From Spirochaetota bacterium (lineage in GTDB: Bacteria; Spirochaetota; Brachyspiria; Brachyspirales; JACRPF01): a stretch of DNA of 64,000 bases. The notes under the pieces are model-generated. The model was given only the letters and a program-made list of their open reading frames with translations. It was not told the DNA's origin and made no database searches. The DNA lies in NCBI GenBank assembly GCA_016214035.1, contig JACRPF010000004.1, positions 270,322 through 334,321 of the forward strand, in the 5' to 3' direction. The position numbers were made by a program, and so were the translations under genes. This document shows, in pieces, positions 1 to 9,797 of this stretch (positions are counted from its first letter, which is position 1; each line of letters opens with the position of its first letter).

Positions 1-2
1 TG

Positions 3-599
3 ATCGTTGTCGCATCTGCGCTGTGCCTTGCGGCGGATCCCGTCGCTGACGCCGTGGCGCTCTATGAAGCGAAACGCTATCCGGAAGCAGCCGCACTGCT
101 CGAAAAAACAATCGCCGAAAGCCCCGGTATCCGTATGGATGCCTACGTCCATCTGCTTAAATGCTATTCGTATCTGTTCGATTATACCGCCATGCTCCGC
201 GTAAGCCGCCAGGCGCTGCGCATCAGCCGCAAGCAGTATGAGGTCTTTTATTTCAAAAGCTACGCGCATTATTACCGCGGGGAATACGACGCGGCATTCG
301 AGGAAATACAGAAGGCCATCGCGCTTAACAGCGAAAACGCATTCCTCTATAATTTCCTCGGGCTTATCCACCTGAAAAAAAACGAGCTCCCGCCCGCTGC
401 CGCCGCGTTCGCCAGCGCCACGCAGCGCGCCTCATGGAATCCGATATACCAGAACAACGCCGGCGACGTGTATGCACTCCAGGGCAATTATCAGAAAGCG
501 TATGAAGCGTATCTTAAAGCCGCGTCCCTCGACCCCGAGAGCAAAACAACCGCGCGTTCGAATGCCGCACGGCTTGCGGGGCTTCTGAAAAAGCAATGA
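3..599 (+). CDS. TPR-repeat protein, 5' end at or beyond the window edge
   Basis: The frame is open from the left edge, and the first visible residues (IVVASALCLAADPVADA) look like the end of a signal peptide, so the protein is probably exported. The two bases before position 3 are TG, so a start codon could lie exactly at the edge or further out. The body is built of tetratricopeptide repeats: the pattern A-L-Y-E-A-K...A-A-A-L-L-E-K, then Y-Y-R-G-E-Y-D-A-A-F-E-E-I-Q-K-A-I-A-L and Y-A-L-Q-G-N-Y-Q-K-A-Y-E-A-Y-L-K-A near the C-terminus. TPRs bind other proteins; no enzymatic motif is present and the partner is unknown. It ends five bases before the convergent gene at 604-1476. Confidence 0.85.
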   Translation: MVVASALCLAADPVADAVALYEAKRYPEAAALLEKTIAESPGIRMDAYVHLLKCYSYLFDYTAMLRVSRQALRISRKQYEVFYFKSYAHYYRGEYDAAFEEIQKAIALNSENAFLYNFLGLIHLKKNELPPAAAAFASATQRASWNPIYQNNAGDVYALQGNYQKAYEAYLKAASLDPESKTTARSNAARLAGLLKKQ

Positions 600-603
600 C
601 CGG

Positions 604-1476
604 CTATTGGACGTTCTTCAATTTCTTAACAGCAGTAACTTCATTACCGGGTTCGTTATACCGGAATTCATCGAAATAGCTCCGCGCAAGTGCGATACTG
701 TGACCGCCCGCGGCATCATCCCCGCGGTCAATTGCAGTGAACATAGCGCGCCAGTCGAACCCCGGACCGTTGTCGGCAATCGTAATGCATACCGCATCAT
801 TGCCGAGCACATACCGTGCGGTAACCGGTTTGCGTTTGCCTGAAGCACGCGCACGGTCGATGAGCTGGGCGAGCGTATCGCTTTCATAGGCTGTCATTAT
901 CTGAGCACTGGTGAGACCCAACGCGCCGTACAGCAGCGCATTCTCCAGAAGATTGTGTACACAATAGCGGAATATATGCTGCCCGTCTATGCGCGCGGGC
1001 AATGCGTAGGTCATATGCCGGACCAGTGAAATCAAACGGGCAAGGTCGTCCGGCACCGCGAACGTACGCTCCTCTGCCAACAGGAATTCATTTTCTTTTG
1101 TCTTACTTTCCAGCGCGGCAACCGTTTTAAACGTCTTGTTGCATACGAACCGCAGCCGATGAAGTTCTATGGGCATGCAGATGAAATTACAGACGCCAAG
1201 ACGGAACAGCTCCGGAAGTTCAGACATATATTCCTGCGGACAATAGATGACCGCGCAGGGCTGTGAACCGTTCACCGCGATTCGTTTCAAAAGCTTCTGC
1301 AGACGCACACGTTCGTCCGCGCAGGACACGATCAGAAATGACGGCTGCGCGGCATACGCATCCATAAGCTCATCGTCATTACGTACCGTGGCGACATCGA
1401 ATCCCCACGAGCTGAGCGTGACGCCGATCATCGTACGCTGCGCGTCGTCCGTATCGTAGAGTATGATGCGCTTCAT
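604..1476 (-). CDS. Pseudo-receiver domain fused to a GHKL/HATPase domain
   Basis: 290 residues. Residues 1-120 have a response-regulator-like fold with the acidic pair D10-D11. The strand that should end in the phospho-accepting Asp reads FLIVSCADE (Ser51 at that place), and the usual Lys-Pro near residue 101 is Met-Pro, so phosphorylation is unlikely. The C-terminal half has an ATPase N-box (HNLLENA, N175/N179) and a G1 box (IADNGPGF, D235-G239), as in histidine kinases and RsbW/SpoIIAB anti-sigma kinases. No phosphorylatable His or dimerisation helices are evident, so an anti-sigma or partner-switching role is more likely than a classical kinase. Its start lies three bases after the lon stop, so the two are probably translated together. 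Function is inferred from domains only. Confidence 0.75.
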   Translation of the reverse strand: MKRIILYDTDDAQRTMIGVTLSSWGFDVATVRNDDELMDAYAAQPSFLIVSCADERVRLQKLLKRIAVNGSQPCAVIYCPQEYMSELPELFRLGVCNFICMPIELHRLRFVCNKTFKTVAALESKTKENEFLLAEERTFAVPDDLARLISLVRHMTYALPARIDGQHIFRYCVHNLLENALLYGALGLTSAQIMTAYESDTLAQLIDRARASGKRKPVTARYVLGNDAVCITIADNGPGFDWRAMFTAIDRGDDAAGGHSIALARSYFDEFRYNEPGNEVTAVKKLKNVQ

Positions 1477-1479
1477 CGG

Positions 1480-3756
1480 TCAGCGGAACACTGCTTTGAT
1501 GACTTCGGGGTACGCCTCCACCGGGATGAACGTTATGCCTTTCTTGATGTATGAAGGAATCTCTTCGAGGTCCTTCTCGTTGAGCTTCGGGATGACGATA
1601 CGCCGGATGAAATTCGTCCGTTTTGCGGCGATGACCTTTTCCTTCAGCCCGCCGATGGGAAGCACTTTCCCGGTAAGCGACAGTTCACCGGTCATGGCTA
1701 TATCGTCACGCACCTTTTTACCCGTCGCCAGCGAGAACATCGCCGTTGCCATGGTGATTCCGGCGGACGGCCCGTCCTTCGGTGTCGCGCCCGCGGGAAT
1801 ATGCAGGTGCAGCATATTATCCTCGAAGAATTCCTCGCTCACTTTATAACTGGTGGCGATGCTGCGCACATAGCTATAGGCGATCTTGGCGGACTCCACC
1901 ATCACCTCGCCCATACGGCCGGTGAGATTGATATTCCCCTGTTGCTTCTTGCTCGGCGCCATGATGCACTCGATGGTCAGGGTAGACCCTCCGAGTTCAG
2001 TCCACGCGAGCCCTATGACGATGCCCGGTGCGGCAACCTTCGACGTCAGGTCGTCGTTGAATATCTCTTTCCCGAGATAGGTCTCGACATTCTTAAGATC
2101 GATGCGCACGGAAACGCCGCTGCCTTTTGTCGCCACTTCGGTAGCCACCTTGCGGCAGACCTTCTCGATATTCCGCTCGAAATTCCTGAGCCCCGCCTCT
2201 TTCGCGTAACCGGAGATGATGCGCGAAAGCGCGTTATTATCGAACGACAGATTTTTGGTCGAAAGTCCGTGACGCTCAAGCTGCCGCGGTATGATGTATT
2301 TCTCGGCAATCTTCATCTTTTCTTCGAGAATGTAACCCGACAGTCGTATCACTTCCATGCGGTCGAGCAGCGGACGCGGAATCGTGTCAATCGTGTTCGC
2401 CGTGGTGATGAAGAGGACATTCGACAGATCGAACGGCATGTCTATGTAATGGTCGCGGAACGCCACGTTCTGCTCCGGGTCGAGCACCTCGAGGAGTGCG
2501 CTTGACGGATCCCCCTGATAGCTTGAACCGAGCTTGTCGATCTCATCGAGCATGATGACGGGGTTCTTCGTCTTGACGATTTTCAGCGCCTGCATGATCT
2601 TTCCCGGCATGGCGCCGATGTAGGTGCGCCGGTGACCTTTGATCTCGGCCTCGTCGCGCATGCCGCCGAGCGAAAACCGGAAGAATTTCCGGTTAAGCGA
2701 ACCGGCTATGGATTTGCCCATTGAGGTTTTCCCGACGCCCGGAGGCCCCACGAGACAGATGATGGAACCCTTGGTCCCCGGTTTGAGCTTGCGCACGGCG
2801 AGGAATTCAAGTATCCGCTCTTTGACGTCCGTCAGTCCGTAGTGATCCTGATCGAGCAGCTTCTTCGCTTTTTTCAAATCAATCGCCTCGACGCTCTCCG
2901 TGTTCCAGGGGAGTGTGAGCACCGTGTCGAGATAACTGCGCGTGAGCGAGAACTCCGGAGAATGACTGTCGGTCATCTCGTACTTCTCAATCTCCTGCGT
3001 AATCTTTTCCTTCACTTCCTCGCCCACGGTAAGCTCGGCAAGCGCTTTCTTGAACCGCTCAAGTGTCTTCGACTTTTCATCGGTGGCGATACCGAGTTCC
3101 TTCTGTATCTCCTTAAGCTGCTCCTTGAGAAAATAATCGCGCTGCTGCTTCTGCACCGTTTCGTTGATCTTGCCCTGAATCTTGTGCTGAAGCTTGACGA
3201 TCTCCTTTTCCTTGCGGACGAGATCGAGCACGATGAGCATGCGTTCCTTCACGTCGAGCATCTCAAGCACGTCCTGCTGTTTTGCACGCTCGACGTTGAG
3301 CATGGAGGTGATGAAATCCGCCAGTTTGCCGGGCTCGTCGACGTTTACCATGGTCAGCCGCATTTCTTCGGTAAAGAGCGGATTGTCCTCGGACACTTCC
3401 TTAACCTCGGCGATAAGCGCGCGCGTGAACGCCTTCATTTCAAGCGCGTCCTCGTCGGTCTTCACGTTCGAGACTTCGGGAATATACATCGGCTCAACGC
3501 GGACGATGGGCGCCAATGACTCGAACCGAACGATGCGGTAGCGGCGTATCGAATTGATGAGTATATTGACGCCGTTATCCGGAAGATTGAGCTTCTTGAA
3601 TATCTTCGCAACGACACCGGTTTTGTAGATCATGCTTTCGGTGAGCTCGGAATCATCTCCGGTGTTCTCATCGATCAGCAGGTTCAGGCCGATGAACCCA
3701 TTATTGTTCTCGATGGCGTCGGTGATGGCGTCGATATGCCGTCCGGGACCAACCAC
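1480..3756 (-). CDS. lon: ATP-dependent Lon protease, N-terminus truncated
   Basis: Lon degrades misfolded and regulatory proteins in the cytoplasm. The AAA+ module has a Walker A motif (GPPGVGKTS) and Walker B (VIMLDEIDK). The protease domain has the catalytic Ser664 in DGPSAG and Lys707 in GGLKEK, 43 residues apart as in E. coli Lon. A long coiled-coil region precedes the ATPase. The start is abnormal: the first usable codon is the GTG at 3754-3756, but the same frame continues upstream through PFPGLYTPL, which matches the conserved N-terminal strand (FPG...PLFVG) of Lon. A stop codon at 3850-3852 then blocks the frame before any ATG. Roughly the first 30 family residues, the start codon and a ribosome site are missing, and the upstream MBL gene runs into it in another frame (see findings). 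The catalytic domains look intact. Confidence 0.93.
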   Translation of the reverse strand: MVGPGRHIDAITDAIENNNGFIGLNLLIDENTGDDSELTESMIYKTGVVAKIFKKLNLPDNGVNILINSIRRYRIVRFESLAPIVRVEPMYIPEVSNVKTDEDALEMKAFTRALIAEVKEVSEDNPLFTEEMRLTMVNVDEPGKLADFITSMLNVERAKQQDVLEMLDVKERMLIVLDLVRKEKEIVKLQHKIQGKINETVQKQQRDYFLKEQLKEIQKELGIATDEKSKTLERFKKALAELTVGEEVKEKITQEIEKYEMTDSHSPEFSLTRSYLDTVLTLPWNTESVEAIDLKKAKKLLDQDHYGLTDVKERILEFLAVRKLKPGTKGSIICLVGPPGVGKTSMGKSIAGSLNRKFFRFSLGGMRDEAEIKGHRRTYIGAMPGKIMQALKIVKTKNPVIMLDEIDKLGSSYQGDPSSALLEVLDPEQNVAFRDHYIDMPFDLSNVLFITTANTIDTIPRPLLDRMEVIRLSGYILEEKMKIAEKYIIPRQLERHGLSTKNLSFDNNALSRIISGYAKEAGLRNFERNIEKVCRKVATEVATKGSGVSVRIDLKNVETYLGKEIFNDDLTSKVAAPGIVIGLAWTELGGSTLTIECIMAPSKKQQGNINLTGRMGEVMVESAKIAYSYVRSIATSYKVSEEFFEDNMLHLHIPAGATPKDGPSAGITMATAMFSLATGKKVRDDIAMTGELSLTGKVLPIGGLKEKVIAAKRTNFIRRIVIPKLNEKDLEEIPSYIKKGITFIPVEAYPEVIKAVFR

Positions 3757-4456
3757 CAGCGGCGTATAAAGACCGGGGAACGGCGATATCCAGAAGTTTT
3801 TTCGTGTCGGTGTTGCCGAAATGATACGGGTACGCTGTCTTCGGACGTATCATGCGCAGTGCGTTGAGCACCTGTTTAGGCGTCATCGTATATGGCTGAT
3901 TCATCGGCAGGAATGCGACATCGATATTCTTCAGGGCTTTCATCTCCGGAATATCCTCCGTGTCGCCGGCGATATACACGCGAAGTCCGTCAAACGTAAG
4001 CACATAGCCGTTGTCGCGTCCCTTGGGATGAAAGGTTATGGGTTTCCCGGGAAGATTATATGCGGGAACCGCCTCAATCATAATGCCCCTGATGTTCGTC
4101 ACAGCACCGTTTGACAATGCCGACCCGCCGCCGAGTTGACGCACCACCGCATCATTCGCCACGATAACAGTCCCCTGTTTCACGATATGACCGATTGCAT
4201 CCTTATCAAGGTGATCACTGTGTTCATGCGTAATGAGAATAAGATCGGCCTTCGGCATGACGGCAGAATAATCGGCATAACGGCCTACCGGATCAACATG
4301 GACAACAAGCTTCTGCCATCCGAGCATAAGCGTTCCATGACCGACGAATGTGATCGTCAGCGGACCGGATTTCGTCGAAAACGTGTCGTTCGTAAAATCG
4401 TTAGCGGCAGCGGAGAGCATGCATACCGCCGCCAGCATCATCAGAAATACCTTCAT
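3701..4456 (-). CDS. Secreted metallo-beta-lactamase-fold hydrolase (UPF0173/YtkL-like), 3' end replaced
   Basis: 251 residues beginning with a signal peptide (MKVFLMMLAAVCMLSAAA); the ATG is preceded by AGGAGGAATCT. The MBL metal motif is HEHSDHLD, followed by a second metal Asp in YIAGDTED and a late His in YPYHFGNTD, an arrangement typical of the UPF0173 family. The recognisable family sequence stops at about KKLLDI; the final 25 or so residues (from [11 protein letters not shown] to RRHREQ) are arginine-rich and are only the lon N-terminal coding sequence read in a different frame. The native C-terminal strand therefore seems lost at the junction near 3785. The substrate is unknown. It lies 48 bases downstream of glnN and probably shares its transcript. 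Confidence 0.8.
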   Translation of the reverse strand: MKVFLMMLAAVCMLSAAANDFTNDTFSTKSGPLTITFVGHGTLMLGWQKLVVHVDPVGRYADYSAVMPKADLILITHEHSDHLDKDAIGHIVKQGTVIVANDAVVRQLGGGSALSNGAVTNIRGIMIEAVPAYNLPGKPITFHPKGRDNGYVLTFDGLRVYIAGDTEDIPEMKALKNIDVAFLPMNQPYTMTPKQVLNALRMIRPKTAYPYHFGNTDTKKLLDIAVPRSLYAAGGWSRTAYRRHHRRHREQ

Positions 4457-4504
4457 AGATTCCTCCTGATATCATGTACTCGTTACACCAATATCTCACG
4501 CCGC

Positions 4505-6610
4505 TTACAGGTCAAACAGCATTTCGCTGTAGTACGGCACCGGCCACACATCCTTCGGCATGATGCATTCAAGAGCATCGACGTGCAAACGAAGTTCCGC
4601 AAGCAGCGGCATCATCGTATCGCGGAAAAACGATGCCTGCGCAACCGTGTCGCTCTGCTGCTTTGCCGTTTTGACGGCATCCTCGATCTTTTTCACCGCG
4701 GCAAATGCACCGTCGATAGAGATGCCGAGTGAAGCGAGCGTCTCACCTGCCGCAGCGGTTTTCAAGTCGTCGAGACTTGCTTTCAGTATTGAAACATACC
4801 CTATCGCCGCGGGAATGTAGAGCCGCCGCGCCATATGCACCGCTGTCTGCGCCTCGATGTTGATGTGCTTGGCGTACTGCTCGGTATATATTTCATAGCG
4901 CGAATGAAGTTCGGCCTTCGTGAGGATGCTGTATTTTTCAAAAAGTGCTTCCGATTTCGGGCTGATGAAGGCCTTCAACGCGTCAACGGCATTGCGGACA
5001 TTCGGCAGTCCCCGCTTCGTCGCCTCAGATACCCACGCCTCGGAATAATTGTTGCCGTTGAAAATGATACGCCCGTGCTTAGCCATGACGTCTTTCACAT
5101 ACGCCGCTATCTCCGTGCCGACGTCTTTTGCTTTTTCCAGACGTCCCGCAAGCGCATCAAGCGATTCCGCCACGATGGTATTGAGCACGACATTCGGACC
5201 CGCGACCGATGCTGACGAACCTACCATGCGGAACTCGAACTTATTGCCCGTGAATGCGAACGGCGACGTCCTATTGCGGTCGGAATTATCCTTGGGAAGC
5301 GGCGGCAGCGTGTCCACTCCCACGGCTACGAACACATTCCCGCCGGCGATGACCTTCTCGCCGCGCGATATTTTCGTGAAAACGTCGGTGAGTATCTCAC
5401 CGAGGAATATAGATATTATCGCCGGGGGTGCTTCATTCGCGCCGAGCCGATGATCGTTCCCCGAACTCGCCGTCGTTGCACGGAGTATATCCGCATGTGT
5501 ATCTACCGCCTGAATGACCGCCGCGCAGAACGCGAGGAACTGCTGGTTCTCATGCGGCGTCTGTCCCGGCTCGAGCAGATTGATGCCGTCGTCGGTTGAC
5601 AGCGACCAGTTATTATGCTTTCCCGAACCGTTGATGCCGGCATACGGTTTCTCATGAAGGAGGCACACGAAGTCGTGCCTGAGCGCCACTTTCTGCAGCG
5701 TTTCCATCACGAGCTGATTATGGTCGGTGGCGATGTTCGTCGTTGCGAATATCGGCGCTATTTCGAACTGTCCGGGCGCTACTTCATTGTGCTCGGTCTT
5801 CGCGCTCACGCCCATGCGCCAGAGTTCAATATCGAGTTCTTTCATGAACGCCGCAACGCGGTCCTTTATCGAACCGAAATACTGGTCTTCAAGCTCCTGC
5901 CCTTTCGGTGAAGGTGAACCGAACAGTGTCCGTCCGCACATGATGAGGTCAAGTCGTTCGCGATAATAAGACTTATCAATGAGGAAATATTCCTGTTCAG
6001 GGCCGACCGTTGAGGTAACGCTCCGTGAGGCAGTATTGCCGAGCGCCTTGATGACACGAAGCGCGTGTGTTGAAACGGCGCGCATGGAACGGAGCAGCGG
6101 CGTCTTTTTATCGAGCGCCTCTCCGTGATACGAACAGAATACCGTAGGGATGCAGAGCGTAACGCTCCCCGTCCCGTCGTTCTTGAGGAAGGCCGGCGAT
6201 GTGCAGTCCCATGCGGTGTAGCCGCGGGCCTCGAACGTGGCGCGGAGCCCGCCGCTCGGGAACGATGACGCATCCGGCTCACCCTGGATAAGCTGTTTGC
6301 CGGAAAATTCCATGATGACGCCGCCGTCATCCGTGGGCGATATAAATGCATCGTGCTTTTCCGCCGTCATGTTGGTGAGCGGCTGAAACCAGTGCGTATA
6401 GTGCGTGGCGCCGTGCTCTATGGCCCAGTCTTTCATCGCGTTGGCGACGACATTTGCGGTTGCCGCTTTGAGCGGCGCACCGGATTCTATCGTTTCCTTC
6501 AGCGACCGGTACGTCTCTTTCGGGAGGCGTTCCTTCATCAGTTTTTCACTGAAAACATTCGAGCCGAATAATTCCGTGATGTCGTGCATGTTTGAAAAGA
6601 CGTGTTCCAT
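4505..6610 (-). CDS. glnN: Type III glutamine synthetase
   Basis: 701 residues, the usual size of GSIII. It makes glutamine from glutamate, ammonia and ATP in the cytoplasm. The GSIII-type start [15 protein letters not shown] is followed by the catalytic barrel motifs: [26 protein letters not shown], and the ATP/glutamate region [10 protein letters not shown]. The start at 6608-6610 was chosen because AGGAG lies seven bases upstream and because the alignment begins there; the open frame further upstream adds 64 residues without family similarity. A good sigma-70 promoter (6666-6694) gives a leader of about 50 bases. GSIII is known from Bacteroidetes, spirochaetes, cyanobacteria and some Firmicutes. 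No other nitrogen-assimilation gene is adjacent. Confidence 0.95.
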   Translation of the reverse strand: MEHVFSNMHDITELFGSNVFSEKLMKERLPKETYRSLKETIESGAPLKAATANVVANAMKDWAIEHGATHYTHWFQPLTNMTAEKHDAFISPTDDGGVIMEFSGKQLIQGEPDASSFPSGGLRATFEARGYTAWDCTSPAFLKNDGTGSVTLCIPTVFCSYHGEALDKKTPLLRSMRAVSTHALRVIKALGNTASRSVTSTVGPEQEYFLIDKSYYRERLDLIMCGRTLFGSPSPKGQELEDQYFGSIKDRVAAFMKELDIELWRMGVSAKTEHNEVAPGQFEIAPIFATTNIATDHNQLVMETLQKVALRHDFVCLLHEKPYAGINGSGKHNNWSLSTDDGINLLEPGQTPHENQQFLAFCAAVIQAVDTHADILRATTASSGNDHRLGANEAPPAIISIFLGEILTDVFTKISRGEKVIAGGNVFVAVGVDTLPPLPKDNSDRNRTSPFAFTGNKFEFRMVGSSASVAGPNVVLNTIVAESLDALAGRLEKAKDVGTEIAAYVKDVMAKHGRIIFNGNNYSEAWVSEATKRGLPNVRNAVDALKAFISPKSEALFEKYSILTKAELHSRYEIYTEQYAKHINIEAQTAVHMARRLYIPAAIGYVSILKASLDDLKTAAAGETLASLGISIDGAFAAVKKIEDAVKTAKQQSDTVAQASFFRDTMMPLLAELRLHVDALECIMPKDVWPVPYYSEMLFDL

Positions 6611-6665
6611 ATGTGTACTCCTGCGTAATGCTTCTATTGTTGTTGAATTCGCGGGCAGAAATTGA

Positions 6666-6694
6666 ATTATAACTGTCTTGGGGATATATATCAA
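6666..6694 (-). promoter_or_regulatory. Sigma-70 promoter of glnN
   Basis: On the minus strand: -35 TTGATA (6689-6694), 17-base spacer, -10 TATAAT (6666-6671). It lies about 55 bases upstream of the glnN start. Confidence 0.7.
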
Positions 6695-6707
6695 GCAAAT
6701 GAAAAAA

Positions 6708-7568
6708 TCATGCCTCATTCCGCCGTTCACGATGAAACGCACGATATGCCGCCGGAGAATGTCCTGCATTTTTTTTGAAAAAACGGGAAAAATAAAGTTC
6801 ATCGCTGAAGCCTATCTCGCGTGCAATATCCTTTATTTTGGCGTCCGAGAACAAAAGCCGGGACTGTGCACGTTCGATGAGCACATCGCGTATGAACGCT
6901 TTGAGCGTCTTGCCCGTGTCCTCCCGGAACATCCTGACGAGCGAGCGTTCTTTCATCCGCATGAGCGATGCAAGCTCCGCCGTTGTCATCCGGGCGTTGA
7001 CGTTCGCCCTGATCTCCCTGAACAGATCGCGGTATTTTTCACCGACGGCGATATTCCGTTCAAGTCCGGCAGCATCGCCTTCGATAAAACCACAGACCAG
7101 CTCAAGCAGCATCGCCTTGGCACGGATGATATCGCCCGTACGGGGGCTCGTTACAAGCTGCATCAGCCGGATTAGGTCCGCCGGACGTTCTAGCGGTCTG
7201 ATGATGCAGCCCATGCCGTCGAACAGGTCACGTGTTGGAAACAGTTCAAGCCGGAAATGAATATACACATTCTCGAACATACGCTCGCAGACCTGACGGA
7301 AATCCGAATTGACCGGATTGAGCACCATATCGTTCCTGCGGAAGACATGACGCTTCCCCTGCTCGATGATAGCGCCGTCACCACGAGTCACGATGGTAAG
7401 CCTGTTCACCGGGAAGCGATGCAAATCTGACGTCCACCGCGGATATACCGGACCGTACCCGTGCTCAAGTATCGAGAACTGCACCCGTTCGGCGATGCGT
7501 TGAAATGCGGCCGCATGCCGTATGGGCCGGTAGAGCCGTCCATCTTTCCCGGTATTTTTATCCGGCAC
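6708..7568 (-). CDS. AraC-family transcriptional regulator
   Basis: 286 residues. The N-terminal part looks like a cupin-type ligand-sensing domain ([18 protein letters not shown]). The C-terminal 100 residues carry the two AraC helix-turn-helix motifs: [20 protein letters not shown] and [20 protein letters not shown] followed by [12 protein letters not shown]. The only in-frame start near the family N-terminus is GTG at 7566-7568, and no clear Shine-Dalgarno sequence precedes it. The gene follows the outer-membrane protein gene (7584-8357) by 15 bases on the same strand, so the two are probably cotranscribed. Its target is unknown; the barrel protein or the divergent GH29 gene is the natural candidate. 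Confidence 0.88.
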   Translation of the reverse strand: MPDKNTGKDGRLYRPIRHAAAFQRIAERVQFSILEHGYGPVYPRWTSDLHRFPVNRLTIVTRGDGAIIEQGKRHVFRRNDMVLNPVNSDFRQVCERMFENVYIHFRLELFPTRDLFDGMGCIIRPLERPADLIRLMQLVTSPRTGDIIRAKAMLLELVCGFIEGDAAGLERNIAVGEKYRDLFREIRANVNARMTTAELASLMRMKERSLVRMFREDTGKTLKAFIRDVLIERAQSRLLFSDAKIKDIAREIGFSDELYFSRFFKKNAGHSPAAYRAFHRERRNEA

Positions 7569-7583
7569 GCAGCAAATCCGCCA

Positions 7584-8357
7584 TCATAGCTTTACCGAAA
7601 TAAGCGCGAACACATCGTGCGTAAACTGGTTCCGTGTCGCGAGCACATCCCACGAGAACGTATACCGTGCGCCGAGGGTGAGGTTATCGGTCACCTTGAA
7701 TTCCACCGATGACTCCACCGGAATGGTGCAGTAGTTTATGTTTGGAATGAGCATCTGCAGATACAGGTTAAGCGCGCATCGCAGATTATCCATCGGCTGC
7801 AGCGAGAGCGAGGTGAACGGGATGACACCGGGAGAAAACATCGCCGCATGGCTGATGCTGTACCAGCCTGCAAATCCGAGAACGCCGACGTTCATGGTGA
7901 ATTTATCTGCCAGTTCCAGCGGAAGTATAATCCCCGCCCCGACGTCAGCGATATAATCGATATGGCTCTGCTCATTAAAATTACCGCCGATAAACGCCTC
8001 GCCGTACAGCCCGTCCATGATGCGATAATAATAACGCATATCCGCCGCGGCATCGTTCCTGGTCCGCACCGTATCGGCAAGTTCATAGTGTCCCGAACCG
8101 ACGACACCGGCGATATGCGGCCCGTCCTTGAACAGCATTTTCGTGTTGAGTCCGACGCCGATGTTATTGTACGACTGGTAGAAATACCGTGCGGTTGCGC
8201 TCGCTGAAAATGAGAACCCGTCCTTCAATGGTTTGAAAAACACCGTTTCCGGGTGCAGTATCTCCGCATAACTTGTCATTGAGCCAAGAATGGCGTACGA
8301 AAAAACAAGGAACAGTAATCGCGAAAAACGAACACACGCGCTATTTGGCCTGTTCAT
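7584..8357 (-). CDS. Putative outer-membrane beta-barrel protein
   Basis: 257 residues. The start at 8355-8357 has GGAG six bases upstream and begins a signal peptide (MNRPNSACVRFSRLLFLVFS...SYA). The mature part has alternating hydrophobic/polar stretches with many aromatics and glycines, for example FSFSASATARYFYQ, LYGEAFIGGNFNEQ and LGARYTFSWDV, which suggest transmembrane beta-strands. The last residue is Leu after Val-Lys rather than the canonical Phe. No conserved domain was recognised. It is divergent from the GH29-like gene and precedes an AraC gene, so a role in substrate passage is conceivable but unproven. Confidence 0.65.
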   Translation of the reverse strand: MNRPNSACVRFSRLLFLVFSYAILGSMTSYAEILHPETVFFKPLKDGFSFSASATARYFYQSYNNIGVGLNTKMLFKDGPHIAGVVGSGHYELADTVRTRNDAAADMRYYYRIMDGLYGEAFIGGNFNEQSHIDYIADVGAGIILPLELADKFTMNVGVLGFAGWYSISHAAMFSPGVIPFTSLSLQPMDNLRCALNLYLQMLIPNINYCTIPVESSVEFKVTDNLTLGARYTFSWDVLATRNQFTHDVFALISVKL

Positions 8358-8631
8358 ACAACTCTCCATGCGGATAATATCGCCGCTATGCATTTCGCGC
8401 CTTGAACAACACGAATGAATACGACGTAAACTACATATATGTTGAACAGTTCTTCTCTACTTTCGTGATGTTCTGTTTCACAAAGGGCAGTATCTCTTGC
8501 ACTGACAGCCGCCTGTCCAGCCGCAGTGTCACGTTGTCCATATCCCGCGGTAATTTCGTCCATTGTCCGTACTCATCATGACTGTTACTATATGCCGCAT
8601 TGGTATACAATGTCCGCTCAGGAGTATGACG

Positions 8632-9636
8632 ATGCAAACATCCACCGACTGGTTCCGTGACGCAAAATGGGGAGTCTTCTTCCATTACCTTGCCTCCCCC
8701 GCTTCGAGTACCGACGCGCCGGGCATGACTGTTGACGAATGGAACCGCCGCATCGACGGATTTGACGTTGACGCGCTTGCAGAGCAGCTTGCGGAAATCA
8801 AGGCTGGTTATTTTTTCATCACACTTGGGCAGAACTCGGGATTCTATCTTTCACCAAACGCGGCCTATGACCGCATCGTCGACCGGAAACCAAGCCGGTT
8901 GTCACGGCGTGACCTCGTAGCCGATCTTGCGGCGGCGCTTAACAAACACAATATCCGCCTCATGGTATATTTCACCGCACTCGGCCCAGCAATGGATGTT
9001 GAAGCGCTTGAAAAACTCAAATGCACGCCGCCGTGGAAGCCGCACTGCGCGCTCGCATCATCGAATTACCGCATACAGCCCGGTGTCGATGCCCGGCTTA
9101 CCGCGTTTCAAAAAAACTGGGAAGCGATAATCACCGAATGGTCAACACGCTGGGGCAACAACGTTCACGGCTGGTGGATAGACGGCGGATATTACGCGGA
9201 TCAACTCTACCGTTTTCCCGACGCGCCGAACTTCGGCAGTTTTGCCGCCGCGATGAAAGCGGGAAATCCTGATTCGCTTGTGTGCTTCAATCCCGGCGTC
9301 AAGGTACCGGTAATAAAACACGCAGACAATGAGGATTACACCGCGGGCGAGGTGGCGAACTCGCTGCCGGTATCGGTGGATAACGGCAAACCGGCGGCAT
9401 GGGCGCCCACGCTGTCGCGTTTCATCAACGGCGCGCAGTATCATCTGCTCACGTTCCTCGGCTATTATTGGGGCCGCGGCACACTGCGTTTCACCGAGGA
9501 TATGCTCATCGCATACACGAAATATGTCAATTCGTTCGAGGGCGTAATCACCTGGGATGTACCGCCCACGGAAAAGGGGCTCATCGATCCGGCATTCATG
9601 AAGACGCTCTCGGCGCTCGGAAAAGCGACACGGTGA
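8632..9636 (+). CDS. GH29-like alpha-L-fucosidase
   Basis: 334 residues without a signal peptide. The N-terminus TDWFRDAKWGVFFHYL matches the GH29 start in which the WGVF-H segment contacts fucose. The segment HGWWIDGGYY carries the Asp of the W-x-D-G-G motif that serves as nucleophile in GH29. Family members release terminal alpha-L-fucose with retention. The protein is shorter than classical GH29 enzymes (about 450 residues) and lacks their C-terminal beta-sandwich, so its specificity may differ. The start at 8632 was chosen because GGAG sits seven bases upstream; an ATG at 8626 lies too close to it. A long hairpin terminator follows at 9735. Confidence 0.75.
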   Translation: MQTSTDWFRDAKWGVFFHYLASPASSTDAPGMTVDEWNRRIDGFDVDALAEQLAEIKAGYFFITLGQNSGFYLSPNAAYDRIVDRKPSRLSRRDLVADLAAALNKHNIRLMVYFTALGPAMDVEALEKLKCTPPWKPHCALASSNYRIQPGVDARLTAFQKNWEAIITEWSTRWGNNVHGWWIDGGYYADQLYRFPDAPNFGSFAAAMKAGNPDSLVCFNPGVKVPVIKHADNEDYTAGEVANSLPVSVDNGKPAAWAPTLSRFINGAQYHLLTFLGYYWGRGTLRFTEDMLIAYTKYVNSFEGVITWDVPPTEKGLIDPAFMKTLSALGKATR

Positions 9637-9734
9637 CCCGCCCCTCCTGCTTCCCACACGCAGCATACAGATAACACACGCCTGTATACCGCCCCGAAAC
9701 ACGACCGCATGACAGGTCCGATCATCTCCCATCG

Positions 9735-9797
9735 CCCCGCATATCCGTCTGCTTCGGTGCACAGAAGCAGTAAGGATGTGCGGGGCTCTTTTTTTTT
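9735..9797 (+). terminator. Long Rho-independent terminator after the GH29-like gene
   Basis: An outer stem pairs CCCCGCATATCC with GGATGTGCGGGG (one wobble). An inner stem pairs CTGCTTC with GAAGCAG around an eight-base loop. A T-rich tract ending in nine Ts follows directly. Confidence 0.88.

Noticed and set aside
1801-2505. Plus-strand gene opposite lon
   Set aside because: It is an antisense shadow of the conserved AAA+ and protease coding sequence.
6611-6802. A 64-residue N-terminal extension of the type III glutamine synthetase
   Set aside because: No family similarity, and the ATG at 6608-6610 has an ideal AGGAG site; the promoter also lies inside the extension.
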